Under the pieces are notes generated by a model. That model searched no databases and was not told the DNA's origin. It saw only the letters and a program-made list of their open reading frames with translations. From contig NZ_JASZYV010000003.1 of the NCBI RefSeq assembly GCF_030316895.1, forward strand, positions 868,001 to 932,000: 64,000 bases of DNA, in the 5' to 3' direction. The DNA is from Variovorax dokdonensis (GTDB lineage: Bacteria; Pseudomonadota; Gammaproteobacteria; Burkholderiales; Burkholderiaceae_C). This document shows, piece by piece, positions 36,322-47,968 of the stretch (its first letter is position 1; every line of letters begins with the position of its first letter). The position numbers and the translations under genes were made by a program.

Positions 36322-37317
36322 TCAGGATGCCTTGGCTGCGCCGATGACGGCCGGGTTGAGCGGCGTGAGCGCTTCACCCCGCGTCAGGTAGGCAATCAGG
36401 TTGTCGGCCGCCAGGTCGGCCATGGCCCGGCGAGTGGGCACCGTCGCGCTGGCGATGTGCGGCGTCAGCACCACGTTGGGCACGGTCAGCAGATCGGGAT
36501 GGACCTTGGGCTCGCCTTCGAAGACGTCCAGGCCGGCGGCCGCGATGCGCTTGTCCTTGAGGGCCTTGGCGAGGGCGGCATCGTCGACGATGCCACCGCG
36601 CGCAATGTTGACCAGCGTGGCCGTCGGCTTCATCAATGCGAGCTCCGCCTCACCGATTGTGTGGTGCGAGGCGGCGCTGTAAGGAACGACCAGCACCACA
36701 TGATCGGCGGTGCGCAGCAGCTCTTCCTTGCTCACGTAGGTGGCGCCGCATTGCGCCTCGATCGCAGCGTCGAGGCGCGAGCGATTGTGATAGACCACCT
36801 TCATGCCGAAGCCCATGGCTCCGCGGCGTGCGATGCCCTGCCCGATACGGCCCATGCCGATGATGCCCAGCGTGCTGCCATGGATGTCGCTGCCCGCGAA
36901 CATGTCGTAGGACCACTTGGTCCACTTGCCCGCGCGCAGAAAGTGCTCGCTCTCTGTGACACGTCGGGCGGTGGCCATGAGCAGCGCAAAGCCGAAGTCG
37001 GCCGTCGTCTCGGTCAGCACGTCTGGCGCGTTGGTGGCCAGCACGCCATGCGCGGTCATGGCGTCGACGTCGAAGTTGTTGTAGCCCACGGCCATGTTCG
37101 CGCAGATGCGCAGATGCGGGCAGCCATCGAGCAAGGCGCCGTCGATGCGCTCGGTGCCGGTGGTGAAGGCACCCGCCTTGTCCTTGAGCCTGTCGGCCAG
37201 TTGCGACGGCGACCAGGTTTCGTCCGCCTGATTGCTCTCGACCTCGAAGTGCGTTTTCAGCTTTTCGATGGTCTCGGGAAAGATGGCGCGCGCGACAAGG
37301 ATCTTGGCTCGGGTCAT
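36322..37317 (-). CDS. D-2-hydroxyacid dehydrogenase (glyoxylate/hydroxypyruvate reductase type)
   Basis: A 331-residue NAD(P)-dependent dehydrogenase. The dinucleotide motif is G-M-G-R-I-G-Q-G near 151-158, followed by Y-H-N-R-S-R, which suggests NADPH preference. The catalytic triad is Arg in NIARGGIVDD, Glu in DVFEGEP and His in PHIASA. It probably reduces glyoxylate, hydroxypyruvate or 2-ketogluconate. It starts 6 bp after nhaD. Confidence 0.9.
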   Translation of the reverse strand: MTRAKILVARAIFPETIEKLKTHFEVESNQADETWSPSQLADRLKDKAGAFTTGTERIDGALLDGCPHLRICANMAVGYNNFDVDAMTAHGVLATNAPDVLTETTADFGFALLMATARRVTESEHFLRAGKWTKWSYDMFAGSDIHGSTLGIIGMGRIGQGIARRGAMGFGMKVVYHNRSRLDAAIEAQCGATYVSKEELLRTADHVVLVVPYSAASHHTIGEAELALMKPTATLVNIARGGIVDDAALAKALKDKRIAAAGLDVFEGEPKVHPDLLTVPNVVLTPHIASATVPTRRAMADLAADNLIAYLTRGEALTPLNPAVIGAAKAS

Positions 37318-37323
37318 GGCAGA

Positions 37324-38661
37324 TCAGATGAAGAAGATGTAGGTCTGGATGGCGAACAGCGGCAGCAGGATGCACGACGACCACAGCATGTAGCCGAAGA
37401 AACTGGGCATGCGCACCTTGCGGTCTTCTGCGATGGCCTTGACCATCAGGTTGGGCGCATTGCCGATGTAGCTGTTCGCGCCCATGAAGACCGCACCGGC
37501 CGAAATGGCGGCCAGGGTGGCGGCATGCGTGGTCATGAGAAGCGCGGCGTCTCCGCCAGCGCTGTTGAAGAACACCAGGTAGGTCGGCGCGTTGTCGAGG
37601 AACGAACTCAGGATGCCGGTCGCCCAGAAATACATCGCCGGATTGGGCGAACCATCGGGCCGCGTCACCGCGCTCACGATCGCTCCGAACGGGCCGTCGA
37701 CGCCGGCGCGCAGCATGGCGATCACGGGCACGATCGTCAGGAAGATGCCGGCGAAGAGCTTGGCCACCTCGGCCATCGGGCCCCAGTTGAACTGGTTGTC
37801 GTCGTGCACTTTGCTCGGCGTGATCCACAGTGAAACCAGCACGATGGCGATCAGCCCGACGTCGCGCACGATGCCCTGCAGGTCCATCGGCGTGCCGTAG
37901 ACGTCGATGGTCACGCCCGACTTCCACACGCCGCTCATCAGGACGAGGCCGACCACGCACAGCAGCAGGATGAAGTTGACGGAGCCGTCGAAGCCCAGCC
38001 GCTCGGTGTCTGGCGTCGGGTCGACGGGCAGCACGCCTTCCTTGCGATAGAAGTGGCTGTCGATCACCCAGAACAGCGCAAGCAGCGCACCGACGATGAA
38101 CAGCGTCTCGGGAAAGATGTGCTTGGCCGTCCAGAAGAACTCGACGCCCTTCAGGAAGCCCAGGAAAAGCGGTGGATCGCCCAGCGGCGTGAGCGACCCA
38201 CCGACGTTGGAGACGATGAAGATGAAGAAGATCACCACATGCGCCTTGTGCTGGCGGTTGTCGTTGGCGCGGATGAGCGGTCGGATGAGCAACATCGAGG
38301 CGCCCGTCGTCCCCATCAACGATGCGAGCACGGCGCCGATGGCCAGCAACCCGACATTGAGCGCCGGGCTGCCATGCAGGTTGCCCCGGATATAGATGCC
38401 CCCGGCCACAGTGAACAGAGCCGTCAGGAGAAGGATGAAAGGCACGTACTCGGCCAACGCCACATGCACCAGTTCATGCACGGTTTCCGACGGGCCGAAC
38501 TGCATGGCGAACGGAACCAGGAAAGCCAGTGCCCAGGCGGCGGCCACCTTCCCATAGTGGTGATGCCAGAGTTTGGGTGCCACCAGAGGAAGGATGGCGA
38601 TCGACAGCAGCAGGCCGGCAAAGGGCACGCCCCAGAGGGGCGAAAGGGTGGCTCCGTTCAT
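37324..38661 (-). CDS. NhaD-type sodium:proton antiporter
   Basis: A 445-residue ion-transporter-superfamily membrane protein with about twelve helices. Motifs are MGTTGASMLLIRPLI near 115-130, NVGGSLTPLGDPPLFLGFL near 150-170, FLDNAPTYLVF near 345, and NSYIGNAPNLMVKAI near 400. These are the paired NhaD/ArsB-like half-site motifs for cation binding. It would extrude Na+ or Li+ in exchange for protons. It is 19 bp after pncB. Confidence 0.87.
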   Translation of the reverse strand: MNGATLSPLWGVPFAGLLLSIAILPLVAPKLWHHHYGKVAAAWALAFLVPFAMQFGPSETVHELVHVALAEYVPFILLLTALFTVAGGIYIRGNLHGSPALNVGLLAIGAVLASLMGTTGASMLLIRPLIRANDNRQHKAHVVIFFIFIVSNVGGSLTPLGDPPLFLGFLKGVEFFWTAKHIFPETLFIVGALLALFWVIDSHFYRKEGVLPVDPTPDTERLGFDGSVNFILLLCVVGLVLMSGVWKSGVTIDVYGTPMDLQGIVRDVGLIAIVLVSLWITPSKVHDDNQFNWGPMAEVAKLFAGIFLTIVPVIAMLRAGVDGPFGAIVSAVTRPDGSPNPAMYFWATGILSSFLDNAPTYLVFFNSAGGDAALLMTTHAATLAAISAGAVFMGANSYIGNAPNLMVKAIAEDRKVRMPSFFGYMLWSSCILLPLFAIQTYIFFI

Positions 38662-38680
38662 CAGTCTCTTTTTTCTTGGG

Positions 38681-39901
38681 TCAGGCAGGTTGGGCGATGT
38701 CGAAGACCTGGCGCAGGTAGGCAAGGTAACGCTCGTCCTCGCACATGTTCTTCGACGGCGTGTCCGAAAGCTTGGCCACGGGCTGGTCGTTGCATCGGAT
38801 CATCTTGATGACGATCTGCAGGGGCTCATAGCCCAGATCGTTGGTGAGATTGGTGCCGATGCCGAATGCCAGCTGGCATCGCCCGCGGAAGCGCTCGTAC
38901 AGCTCGATGGTACGCGGCACCGTGAGGGCATCGCTAAATATCAGAGTCTTCGTACGGGGATCGACCCGGTTGACCGCATAGTGTGCAAGCATCCTTTCGC
39001 CCCACTGGAAGGGGTCGCCGCTGTCATGGCGCGCGCCGTCGAAGAGCTTGCAGAAATACATGTCGAAGTCGCGCAGGAAGGCCGTCATGCCGTAGACGTC
39101 GGACAGCGCAATGCCCAGGTCGCCGCGATATTCACGCGCCCAGCACTCGAACCCGAAGACCTGGCTGTCGCGCAGGCGCGGTCCGAGCGACTGGCACGCC
39201 TGCAGGTATTCATGCGCCATCGTTCCCAACGGGATCAGCCCCTGCTTCATGGCGAACAGCACATTGCTGGTGCCGGCGAACTGCGGAGGATGCTGCGAGG
39301 TCGGTGCACCCGCGGCACCGGGCGGAATGACGGCGCCCAGCCGTGCCGTGAGGGTGCGCAGCACTTCTTCGTGCCACACCTTGGAGAAGCGCCTGCGCGT
39401 GCCGTAGTCGGCGATCTTCAGGTCATCGAGGCCATCCGCTTTCAGCAGGGCGATCTTGGCTTCGAGACGGCGGCGGCCTTCAGCCAGGTCGGGCTGCGGC
39501 TGCGTATTGCGGAAGTACACCTCGTTGACGATCGCCAGCACCGGGATCTCGAACAGGATGGTGTGGAGCCAAGGTCCTTCGATTCGGATGTCGAGCTCGC
39601 CGGAAGGCAACGCGGCGATGTGGATGTATTTCTCGTTGAGCTGAAACAGCCCGAGGAAATCGACGAAGTCGCTCTTGATGAAGCGCATCGAGCGCAGGTA
39701 GGCCAGCTCGGCCTCCTTGAAGCGCAGGCTGCAAAGGGCCCGCACCTCTTCCCTGATCTGGCCCGCGAAACGCGCAAGGTCGACGCCGGGGTTCCGGCAC
39801 TTGAAGCGGTATTCCACCCGCGCGCCTGGGAATCGATGCAGCACCACCTGCATCATCGTGAACTTGTAAAGGTCGGTGTCGAGCAGGCTCTGGATGATCA
39901 T
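38681..39901 (-). CDS. pncB: Nicotinate phosphoribosyltransferase
   Basis: A 406-residue enzyme of NAD salvage converting nicotinate and PRPP to nicotinate mononucleotide. The start [11 protein letters not shown] is characteristic. The regulatory phospho-histidine lies in [10 protein letters not shown] near 225, and R-H-D-S-G-D-P holds substrate residues. The length matches the E. coli type. It is first of the five-gene minus-strand operon. Confidence 0.96.
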   Translation of the reverse strand: MIIQSLLDTDLYKFTMMQVVLHRFPGARVEYRFKCRNPGVDLARFAGQIREEVRALCSLRFKEAELAYLRSMRFIKSDFVDFLGLFQLNEKYIHIAALPSGELDIRIEGPWLHTILFEIPVLAIVNEVYFRNTQPQPDLAEGRRRLEAKIALLKADGLDDLKIADYGTRRRFSKVWHEEVLRTLTARLGAVIPPGAAGAPTSQHPPQFAGTSNVLFAMKQGLIPLGTMAHEYLQACQSLGPRLRDSQVFGFECWAREYRGDLGIALSDVYGMTAFLRDFDMYFCKLFDGARHDSGDPFQWGERMLAHYAVNRVDPRTKTLIFSDALTVPRTIELYERFRGRCQLAFGIGTNLTNDLGYEPLQIVIKMIRCNDQPVAKLSDTPSKNMCEDERYLAYLRQVFDIAQPA

Positions 39902-40074
39902 CTTCGAAGGTGCAGTCGCGCAGTGTCGTGCGCTCGATTATCACGGCGCGCGTCGGCGGGTGCCTACGGGGCGTTCCCGGGCGGTCCTACCGGCTCGGCG
40001 AAGCTTGCCGCCTAAAGTTTCTTCACCCCGGAACACATCGCTCCGGTCGATCATTCAACTCAAGGAGATCAGTG

Positions 40075-40296
40075 ATGAACAAGGACACCATCGAAGGCAA
40101 CTGGAAGCAGGTCAAGGGCAAGGTCCGCGAGCAATGGGGCAAGCTCACCGATGACGACTTCGACGTCATTGCCGGCAAGCGCGATCAGCTGCTGGGCCGC
40201 ATCCAGGAACGCCACGGCATCAGCCGCGACGAAGCCGAAAAGCAGGTCAAGGACTGGGAATCGCGCAACCCCGACTTCAATTTCGAGAAGTACTGA
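40075..40296 (+). CDS. CsbD-family stress protein
   Basis: A 73-residue CsbD/YjbJ-type protein: N-W-K-Q-V-K-G-K-V-R-E-Q-W-G-K-L-T-D-D at about 9-27 is the family core. It is small, charged and four-helix; induced under general stress in several bacteria, with no known biochemical role. AAGGAG lies at 40062-40067, and TAAAGT at 40013-40018 is a possible -10. The 173-bp gap from pncB is divergent. Confidence 0.92.
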   Translation: MNKDTIEGNWKQVKGKVREQWGKLTDDDFDVIAGKRDQLLGRIQERHGISRDEAEKQVKDWESRNPDFNFEKY

Positions 40297-40352
40297 GAAG
40301 ACGTTCAACCGCCAGCCATCCGCCTCCCTACAAGAACATACAGGAACCCAAT

Positions 40353-40751
40353 ATGAAGAAGCAACTGCTCGCCATCGCCCTCGTTTCCATGTTTGCCGCC
40401 GGCCACGCCAGCGCCATGACGCAGGACGAATACAAGGTCGCCAAGGAACGAATCGAAGCCGATCACAAGGTTGACAAGACCAAGTGCGACACGCTGGAAG
40501 GCAACGCGAAGGACGTGTGCAACAAGCAAGCCGACGGCAAGCAAAAGATTGCCAAGGCCGAGCTTGAGAACCAGTACAAGCCCAGCGCTTCCCATGCCCG
40601 CAACGTCGAGCAGCAGAAGGTCGAGACGGCTTACGACGTCGCGATGGAAAAGTGCGAAGACCAGAAGGGCGACGCCAAGAACGCATGTGAGAAGCAAGCC
40701 AAGGCCGACCAGGCTCAAGGCAAGGCTCACGTCAACGCGATGAAGATGTAA
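40353..40751 (+). CDS. Small exported protein with duplicated Cys-N10-Cys motif
   Basis: A 132-residue protein with a signal peptide (cleavage after H-A-S-A, about residue 21). The mature part is lysine- and glutamate-rich and contains two similar units, C45...C56 and C101...C112. Each has ten residues between the cysteines and the pattern C-x3-(E/K)-G-(N/D)-A-K-(D/N)-x-C-x-K-Q-A. I recognise no named function; similar small proteins occur in Burkholderiales. Two periplasmic disulfide helical hairpins are the likely structure. It follows csbD by 56 bp and may be co-transcribed as a stress gene. Confidence 0.85.
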   Translation: MKKQLLAIALVSMFAAGHASAMTQDEYKVAKERIEADHKVDKTKCDTLEGNAKDVCNKQADGKQKIAKAELENQYKPSASHARNVEQQKVETAYDVAMEKCEDQKGDAKNACEKQAKADQAQGKAHVNAMKM

Positions 40752-40773
40752 GCACCATCTTCTCGACGACAAG

Positions 40774-40810
40774 AAGGGCCAGCCGCAGTTGATGCGGCTG
40801 GCCTTTTTTT
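40774..40810 (+). terminator. Terminator after the exported-protein gene
   Basis: Stem GGCCAGCCGC (40777-40786) / GCGGCTGGCC (40794-40803), loop AGTTGAT, T-tract 40804-40810. It lies between convergent genes. Confidence 0.9.
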
Positions 40811-40830
40811 ATGACGCCTGTGCGGGCGCC

Positions 40831-41271
40831 TCAGGTGGTTTGAAGCGACAACGCCGCGTCCCGCAATGTCTCAGGCAAGGGCACCGGCCGTTGACTGGCG
40901 CGATCGACGTACACATGCACGAAGTGGCCTTGGGCCGCGGCTGTCTCCGCGCCTTCGGCAAACAGGCCCACTTCGTAGCGGATGCTCGAGGTGCCCATAT
41001 GCGCCACTCGGATGCCCGCCTGCACCAGTTGAGGAAAGGCCAACGGCGCAAAGTAGTTGCATTGGGTTTCGACCACGAACCCCACGACCGCACCCCGGTG
41101 GATGTCCAGCGCGCCCTGCTCGATCAGGTGGGCGTTGACGGCCGTATCGAACCAGCTGTAGTAGACGACGTTGTTGACATGCCCATAGAGATCGTTGTCC
41201 ATCCAGCGCGTCGAGATGTCCCTGAATACCGAATAGTGGCTGCGCGGATGGGGCGTTGGGCGGGTGCTCAA
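40831..41271 (-). CDS. Acyl-CoA thioesterase, 4-hydroxybenzoyl-CoA thioesterase/YbgC-like
   Basis: A 146-residue hotdog-fold thioesterase. The catalytic motif D-N-D-L-Y-G-H-V-N-N-V-V-Y near 25-37 has the aspartate and the H-V-N-N helix start of the 4HBT family. It hydrolyses short- or medium-chain acyl-CoAs; the substrate is unknown. It is single and divergent from the phasin gene. Confidence 0.9.
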   Translation of the reverse strand: MSTRPTPHPRSHYSVFRDISTRWMDNDLYGHVNNVVYYSWFDTAVNAHLIEQGALDIHRGAVVGFVVETQCNYFAPLAFPQLVQAGIRVAHMGTSSIRYEVGLFAEGAETAAAQGHFVHVYVDRASQRPVPLPETLRDAALSLQTT

Positions 41272-41444
41272 GGGTTTCTCCGTCGTTCAAATTGGCGTTG
41301 GTGATGGGCGCTCGTGGCGGAGCTAAGGACAGGCCCGAGTCTGGCGCCGCATTCTGCCAGTGGCACCGAATCAGGCAGTCGCACGCAGGACGCCAGCCGC
41401 CCCTACATACAGACCGACACCGGCCGTGAAGGGTTTCGATACGG

Positions 41445-41467
41445 TTTTTGCTGCAATGCAGCAAAAA
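41445..41467. promoter_or_regulatory. Candidate PhaR operator upstream of the phasin gene
   Basis: A perfect palindrome with 10-bp arms: TTTTTGCTGC (41445-41454), spacer AAT, and its exact complement (41458-41467). It contains CTGC-N3-GCAG, the type of site reported for the PHA regulator PhaR in Paracoccus. The whole 322-bp gap 41272-41593 holds only this, the promoter below, and a further non-coding leader of about 90 bases. Confidence 0.6.
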
Positions 41468-41471
41468 TTTC

Positions 41472-41500
41472 TTGATTCCTTGCCAGACATCGCCCATACT
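41472..41500 (+). promoter_or_regulatory. Candidate phasin promoter
   Basis: TTGATT (41472-41477), 17-bp spacer, CATACT (41495-41500). The -35 begins 4 bp after the palindrome at 41445-41467. The resulting leader is about 85 bases. Confidence 0.5.
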
Positions 41501-41593
41501 TCGTTCCATGCTGCACCGCAACATGAATTCGCCGGTTTGCAGTTGACCTCAAGAGCAAGCTTTCTTTCTTCAATCTCGACTGGAGCATTCAAC

Positions 41594-42148
41594 ATGGCCC
41601 TGACCGCCGACCAACTCATCGCAGCCCAAAAAGCCAACCTGGAAACCCTCTTCGGCCTGACCACCAAGGCATTTGAAGGCGTCGAGAAGATCGTCGAACT
41701 GAACGTCACCGCGTCCAAGGCCGCGCTGACCGAAGCCGCTGGCACCGCCCAAGCCGCGCTGGAAGTCAAGGACATGCAAGAGCTGCTGGCTCTGCAAGCC
41801 AGCCTGCTGCAGCCGATGGCCGAAAAGACCGCCGCTTACAGCCGCCACCTCTACGAAATCGCCCAAGGCACCAGCACCGAGTTCGGCAAGGCTTTCGAAG
41901 CCAAGGCCAGCGAAGCCCAGCAAACCTTCGTGAACCTGGTCGACAGCGCCTCGAAGAACGCACCGGCCGGCTCGGAAACCGCCGTCGCCGTGATGAAGAG
42001 CGCCGTGGCTGCGGCCAACAACGCCTTCGAATCGGTCCAGAAGGCCGTCAAGCAGGCATCCGACGTTGCCGAAGCCAACTTCAACGCCGTCTCGGCCCAA
42101 GCCGTGAGCGCTGCCAAGAGCACCGCCACCGCGACCCGCAAGCGCTGA
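41594..42148 (+). CDS. phaP: Phasin, polyhydroxyalkanoate granule surface protein
   Basis: A 184-residue phasin-family protein: mostly alpha-helical, Ala-rich, with the family N-terminus [19 protein letters not shown]. It coats intracellular PHA granules and controls their size. The long amphipathic helices (20-110) and Ala/Lys-rich tail are typical. The ATG at 41594 gives the standard start. A PhaR-like palindrome lies upstream and a terminator downstream. It implies that this organism stores PHA. Confidence 0.93.
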   Translation: MALTADQLIAAQKANLETLFGLTTKAFEGVEKIVELNVTASKAALTEAAGTAQAALEVKDMQELLALQASLLQPMAEKTAAYSRHLYEIAQGTSTEFGKAFEAKASEAQQTFVNLVDSASKNAPAGSETAVAVMKSAVAAANNAFESVQKAVKQASDVAEANFNAVSAQAVSAAKSTATATRKR

Positions 42149-42215
42149 TCGCGCCCGGCACGCGCCAGCCGCGCGCGCCGCTAGTTGTCTCCTTGGTTCC
42201 CTATGGGATCCAATT

Positions 42216-42248
42216 GAGCCCCGTCCTGCGACGGGGCTCTCTTTTTTT
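42216..42248 (+). terminator. Terminator after the phasin gene
   Basis: Stem GAGCCCCGTC (42216-42225) / GACGGGGCTC (42230-42239), loop CTGC, then TCTTTTTTT. A weaker hairpin, TTGGTTCCC / GGGATCCAA with one mismatch, precedes it at about 42193-42213. Confidence 0.9.
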
Positions 42249-42333
42249 GTGCGGCCGATTTTTTCACTCCGGGCGGCGGGCCCGCTGCGCTGATTCGATA
42301 ATGGCCGGCTGACACTGACAAGGAGATGGATTC

Positions 42334-43092
42334 ATGCAGATCGAAGGCAAGGCGTTTCTGGTGACCGGAGGCGCGTCCGGATTGGGCGAAGGCACCGCCC
42401 GCATGCTGGCCGAAGCCGGTGGCAAGGTGGTCATCGCCGACATGCAGGAAGAGCGTGGCGAAGCGGTGGCGCGCGAAATCGGCGCGAGTTTCGTCAAATG
42501 CGACGTGAGCCAGGAGGCCGATGGCCAAGCCGCCGTGGCCGCGGCCGTCAAGCTCGGCAAGCTGGTGGGTCTGGTCAATTGCGCAGGCATTGCCCCGGCG
42601 GAGAAGACAGTAGGCAAGAACGGCCCGCACGCCCTCACTGTCTTCGAGCGCACCCTGCGCGTCAACCTGCTGGGCAGCTTCAACATGATCCGTCTGGCCG
42701 CGGACGCCATGAGCAAGAACGATCCGGAGCCGACCGGCGAGCGCGGTGTGCTGATTTCCACGGCGTCCGTCGCGGCCTACGACGGCCAGATCGGCCAGGC
42801 GGCCTACAGCGCCTCCAAGGGCGGCGTGGTCGGCATGACCCTGCCCATCGCGCGCGACCTTGCCCGAAATGGCATCCGGAACATGACCATCGCTCCCGGC
42901 ATCTTCGGTACGCCGATGCTGTTCGGCATGCCGCAAGAGGTCCAGGACGCACTGGCCGCGTCGGTGCCGTTCCCCTCGCGCCTGGGCACGCCGCAGGACT
43001 ACGCCAAGCTGGCCCGGCACATCATCGAGAACGACATGCTCAACGGTGAGGTGATCCGCCTCGACGGCGCCATCCGCCTGGCGCCACGCTGA
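42334..43092 (+). CDS. Short-chain dehydrogenase, 3-hydroxyacyl-CoA dehydrogenase type II-like
   Basis: A 252-residue SDR. The cofactor motif [13 protein letters not shown] is at 11-23, D36-like acidic residue after the second strand (V-V-I-A-D-M) indicates NAD, N-C-A-G-I near 82-86, and the catalytic Y-S-A-S-K near 152-156. It resembles HSD17B10-type enzymes that oxidise short branched 3-hydroxyacyl-CoAs. AAGGAG precedes the ATG, and GATAAT (42297-42302) is a possible -10. dnaG starts 49 bp downstream. Confidence 0.9.
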   Translation: MQIEGKAFLVTGGASGLGEGTARMLAEAGGKVVIADMQEERGEAVAREIGASFVKCDVSQEADGQAAVAAAVKLGKLVGLVNCAGIAPAEKTVGKNGPHALTVFERTLRVNLLGSFNMIRLAADAMSKNDPEPTGERGVLISTASVAAYDGQIGQAAYSASKGGVVGMTLPIARDLARNGIRNMTIAPGIFGTPMLFGMPQEVQDALAASVPFPSRLGTPQDYAKLARHIIENDMLNGEVIRLDGAIRLAPR

Positions 43093-43141
43093 CTCGTTTT
43101 CCGCTGCCGCGGCTCCATCGGCTCGCGGCGCCGCCCCTGCC

Positions 43142-45121
43142 ATGACCATTCCCGCCGGATTTCTCCAGGACCTGATCGCCCGCGCCGACATCGTCGAGAT
43201 CGTCGGGCGCCATGTGCCGCTCAAGAAGGCCGGCGCGAATTACATGGGCCTGTGCCCCTTCCACGGGGAAAAGTCGCCTTCGTTCTCGGTCAGCCCGACC
43301 AAGCAGTTCTATCACTGCTTCGGCTGCGGCGTGCACGGAAACGCCATCGGCTTCCTGATGGAGCACCTGGGCATGGGCTTCGTCGAGGCGGTACAGGACC
43401 TGGCCGGCCAGTACGGCATGCAGGTGCCGGAAGAACAAGGCTCGCCGCAGGACCGCGCCCGCGCGGCGGCGGCGCGGCAGAAGCAGGCCACGCTGGGCGA
43501 CGTGCTGGCGCGTGCCGGCGCCGCCTACAAGGCCGCACTCAAGCGCTCGCCGCGGGCGGTCGAATACCTCAAGGGCCGGGGGCTGAGCGGCGAAGTCGCG
43601 CGCCAGTTCGGCCTGGGCTATGCGCCCGAAGGCTGGCGCGGTTTGGCGAGCGTCTTTCCCGAGTACGACGATCCGCTGCTCGTCGAAAGCGGCCTGGTGA
43701 TCGCCTCCGAAGACGAGGAAGGCAAGCGCTACGACCGGTTCCGCGACCGGATCATGTTCCCCATTCGCAACGTCAAGGGCGAGCACATCGGCTTCGGCGG
43801 CCGCGTGCTGGGCGACGAGAAGCCCAAGTACCTCAACTCGCCGGAAACGCCTGTTTTCAGCAAGGGCCGCGAACTCTACGGCCTGTTCGAGGCCCGCACG
43901 CCGCTGCGCGAGCATGGCTACGCCCTCGTCACCGAGGGCTACATGGACGTCGTCGCGCTGGCCCAGCTTGGTTTTCCGAACGCGGTGGCAACGCTCGGGA
44001 CAGCCTGTACGGCCGAGCACGTGCACAAGCTGTTCCGCTTCACGGACTCGGTGGTCTTCAGCTTCGACGGAGATGCCGCTGGTCGCCGGGCTGCCCGCAA
44101 GGCCCTGGACGCTGCCCTGCCCTTTGCCAACGACACACGTTCCGTCAAGTTCCTGTTCCTCCCGGCGGAACACGATCCCGACAGCTTCATCCGCGAATTC
44201 GGCGCCGAGGCCTTTTCCCGATTCGTCAATGAAGCGACGCCGCTCAGCCGCTTCCTGATCGAGTCGGCCCGCGAAGGCTGCGACCTTGGCAGTGCCGAAG
44301 GCCGTGCCCATCTGAGCAGCAACGCTCGCCCTTTATGGAGCGCATTGCCCGACGGTGCCCTCAAACAGCAGCTGCTGGCAGAAATCGCAGGCCTGGTGCA
44401 GCTGGACATGAAGGCGCTGCAGGACCTTTGGGCTGCCAGCGCCACGCCACGGCGCCCCGTCCCGCAGGAGGACGACAACGGCGCACCGCCGTGGGAGATG
44501 GGCGGCGAAGCCGACTACGAATACATGCCCGGCGCATCTTCCGGCGCCCCAAGTGGCTTTGGCGGCAGCTCTGGCGAACGCGGCAGCTGGAAGAGCCGCG
44601 ACAAGCGCAGATTCGACGGCGGGCGCGGCCGGCGCGACTGGCAGCCGGCGCGGCCGCGGTTGCCGCGCGTGCAGCCCCTCGGTCGTGCGGAAGTGGCGGC
44701 GCGACTGCTGCTGGCGGACATGACCCCTTGGGGCGGGCTGTCGCATGAACTGCACGAACTGCTGTGTGGCACGCCCGCAGACGCCGGCGAGTTGTTCCGC
44801 TGGCTGGACGCCCAGTATCACGAGCACGGCAACCAGCCCTGGGCGGCGTTGAGGGAAGGCCTGCGCGGGCATGCCGCCGAAAGCCTGGCGGTACGGCTGA
44901 TGGCGGGCCCCGACGGCGCTGTCGCCGATGCGGATTCGCCCGAGCATGCCGCGGACGCCCAGGCCGAACTGCGCGACGTGCTTGCGCGCATGCTGATCGA
45001 GCACCTGGGCACCCAGCTCACGGAAGCCGCCGAAGCCTTCGGCAGCGATCCGGCAGCGCCGGAACGCTATCGGGCACTTGAAGCGCGGCGCCGCGAACTC
45101 CAAATGTCCCTGAGCACCTGA
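43142..45121 (+). CDS. dnaG: DNA primase
   Basis: A 659-residue primase making RNA primers for replication. The zinc-binding domain has C38, H41, C59 and C62 (C-P-F-H and C-F-G-C). The TOPRIM core has the E-G-Y-M-D motif near 265 and F-D-G-D near 310. A Gly/Arg-rich linker (about 470-510) separates the core from the C-terminal DnaB-binding domain. The ATG at 43142 has no evident ribosome site. rpoD follows, the conserved dnaG-rpoD macromolecular synthesis pair. Confidence 0.96.
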   Translation: MTIPAGFLQDLIARADIVEIVGRHVPLKKAGANYMGLCPFHGEKSPSFSVSPTKQFYHCFGCGVHGNAIGFLMEHLGMGFVEAVQDLAGQYGMQVPEEQGSPQDRARAAAARQKQATLGDVLARAGAAYKAALKRSPRAVEYLKGRGLSGEVARQFGLGYAPEGWRGLASVFPEYDDPLLVESGLVIASEDEEGKRYDRFRDRIMFPIRNVKGEHIGFGGRVLGDEKPKYLNSPETPVFSKGRELYGLFEARTPLREHGYALVTEGYMDVVALAQLGFPNAVATLGTACTAEHVHKLFRFTDSVVFSFDGDAAGRRAARKALDAALPFANDTRSVKFLFLPAEHDPDSFIREFGAEAFSRFVNEATPLSRFLIESAREGCDLGSAEGRAHLSSNARPLWSALPDGALKQQLLAEIAGLVQLDMKALQDLWAASATPRRPVPQEDDNGAPPWEMGGEADYEYMPGASSGAPSGFGGSSGERGSWKSRDKRRFDGGRGRRDWQPARPRLPRVQPLGRAEVAARLLLADMTPWGGLSHELHELLCGTPADAGELFRWLDAQYHEHGNQPWAALREGLRGHAAESLAVRLMAGPDGAVADADSPEHAADAQAELRDVLARMLIEHLGTQLTEAAEAFGSDPAAPERYRALEARRRELQMSLST

Positions 45122-45480
45122 TTTCGCGGCCCTCCGGCTGGGGAATCAGGAAATTCAGGGTTTGCGAGAATTGGCGGGCGCTTGAAAAATCAAAGAAACG
45201 CTATAATGTAAGGCTTCGTGCAACGTTTACATGTTCGCACGAGCTGGCAAGAGCGACAGCAGCACCTCCGGACCGGCCCCTAGAAGCGCAATGCACATCC
45301 CGAAAACACGGGATCAGGGCCAACTACCGCAAGGACTGCACACCAAATGTTCGCCCGACATCTTGCCGGTGCATTTTGTACGCAAGGGTGCGCGCAGCCC
45401 CCTCGTGCCCGCCTTTTCTTGCCCGCGCCGGGTTAGTGGCGCCTGTGGTTCGTTAGTCCATTCTTGTTGTTCGAGGTCGT
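45122..45480 (+). promoter_or_regulatory. rpoD promoter and long leader
   Basis: This 359-bp gap has no gene. TATAAT at 45202-45207 is a perfect -10; the nearest -35-like hexamer TTGAAA (45182-45187) is only 14 bp away, so the promoter is atypical. Transcription from about 45214 gives a leader of roughly 265 bases before the rpoD ATG, whose ribosome site is GAGGT (45472-45476). No known riboswitch is recognised. Confidence 0.6.
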
Positions 45481-47865
<2,385 letters not shown>

Positions 47866-47895
47866 TCGCCCGCCCCAATGCCGCATTGGGGTCCC

Positions 47896-47932
47896 GCGCG
47901 CCAGTTGCTGTACATGCGACTGGCGCTTTTTA
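47896..47932 (+). terminator. Terminator after rpoD
   Basis: Stem GCGCCAGT (47898-47905) / ACTGGCGC (47919-47926), then TTTTT (47927-47931). A second hairpin, CCCCAATG (47873-47880) / CATTGGGG (47884-47891), lies just before it, right after the stop codon. Confidence 0.85.
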
Positions 47933-47968
47933 TTTGCTGTTTAGGATCTCCATGACCAAGGGCGTTTC

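Noticed and set aside
45182..45207. Treating TTGAAA/TATAAT before rpoD as a canonical promoter
   Set aside because: The spacer is 14 bp rather than 16-18, so it is kept only as a -10 with an uncertain -35.
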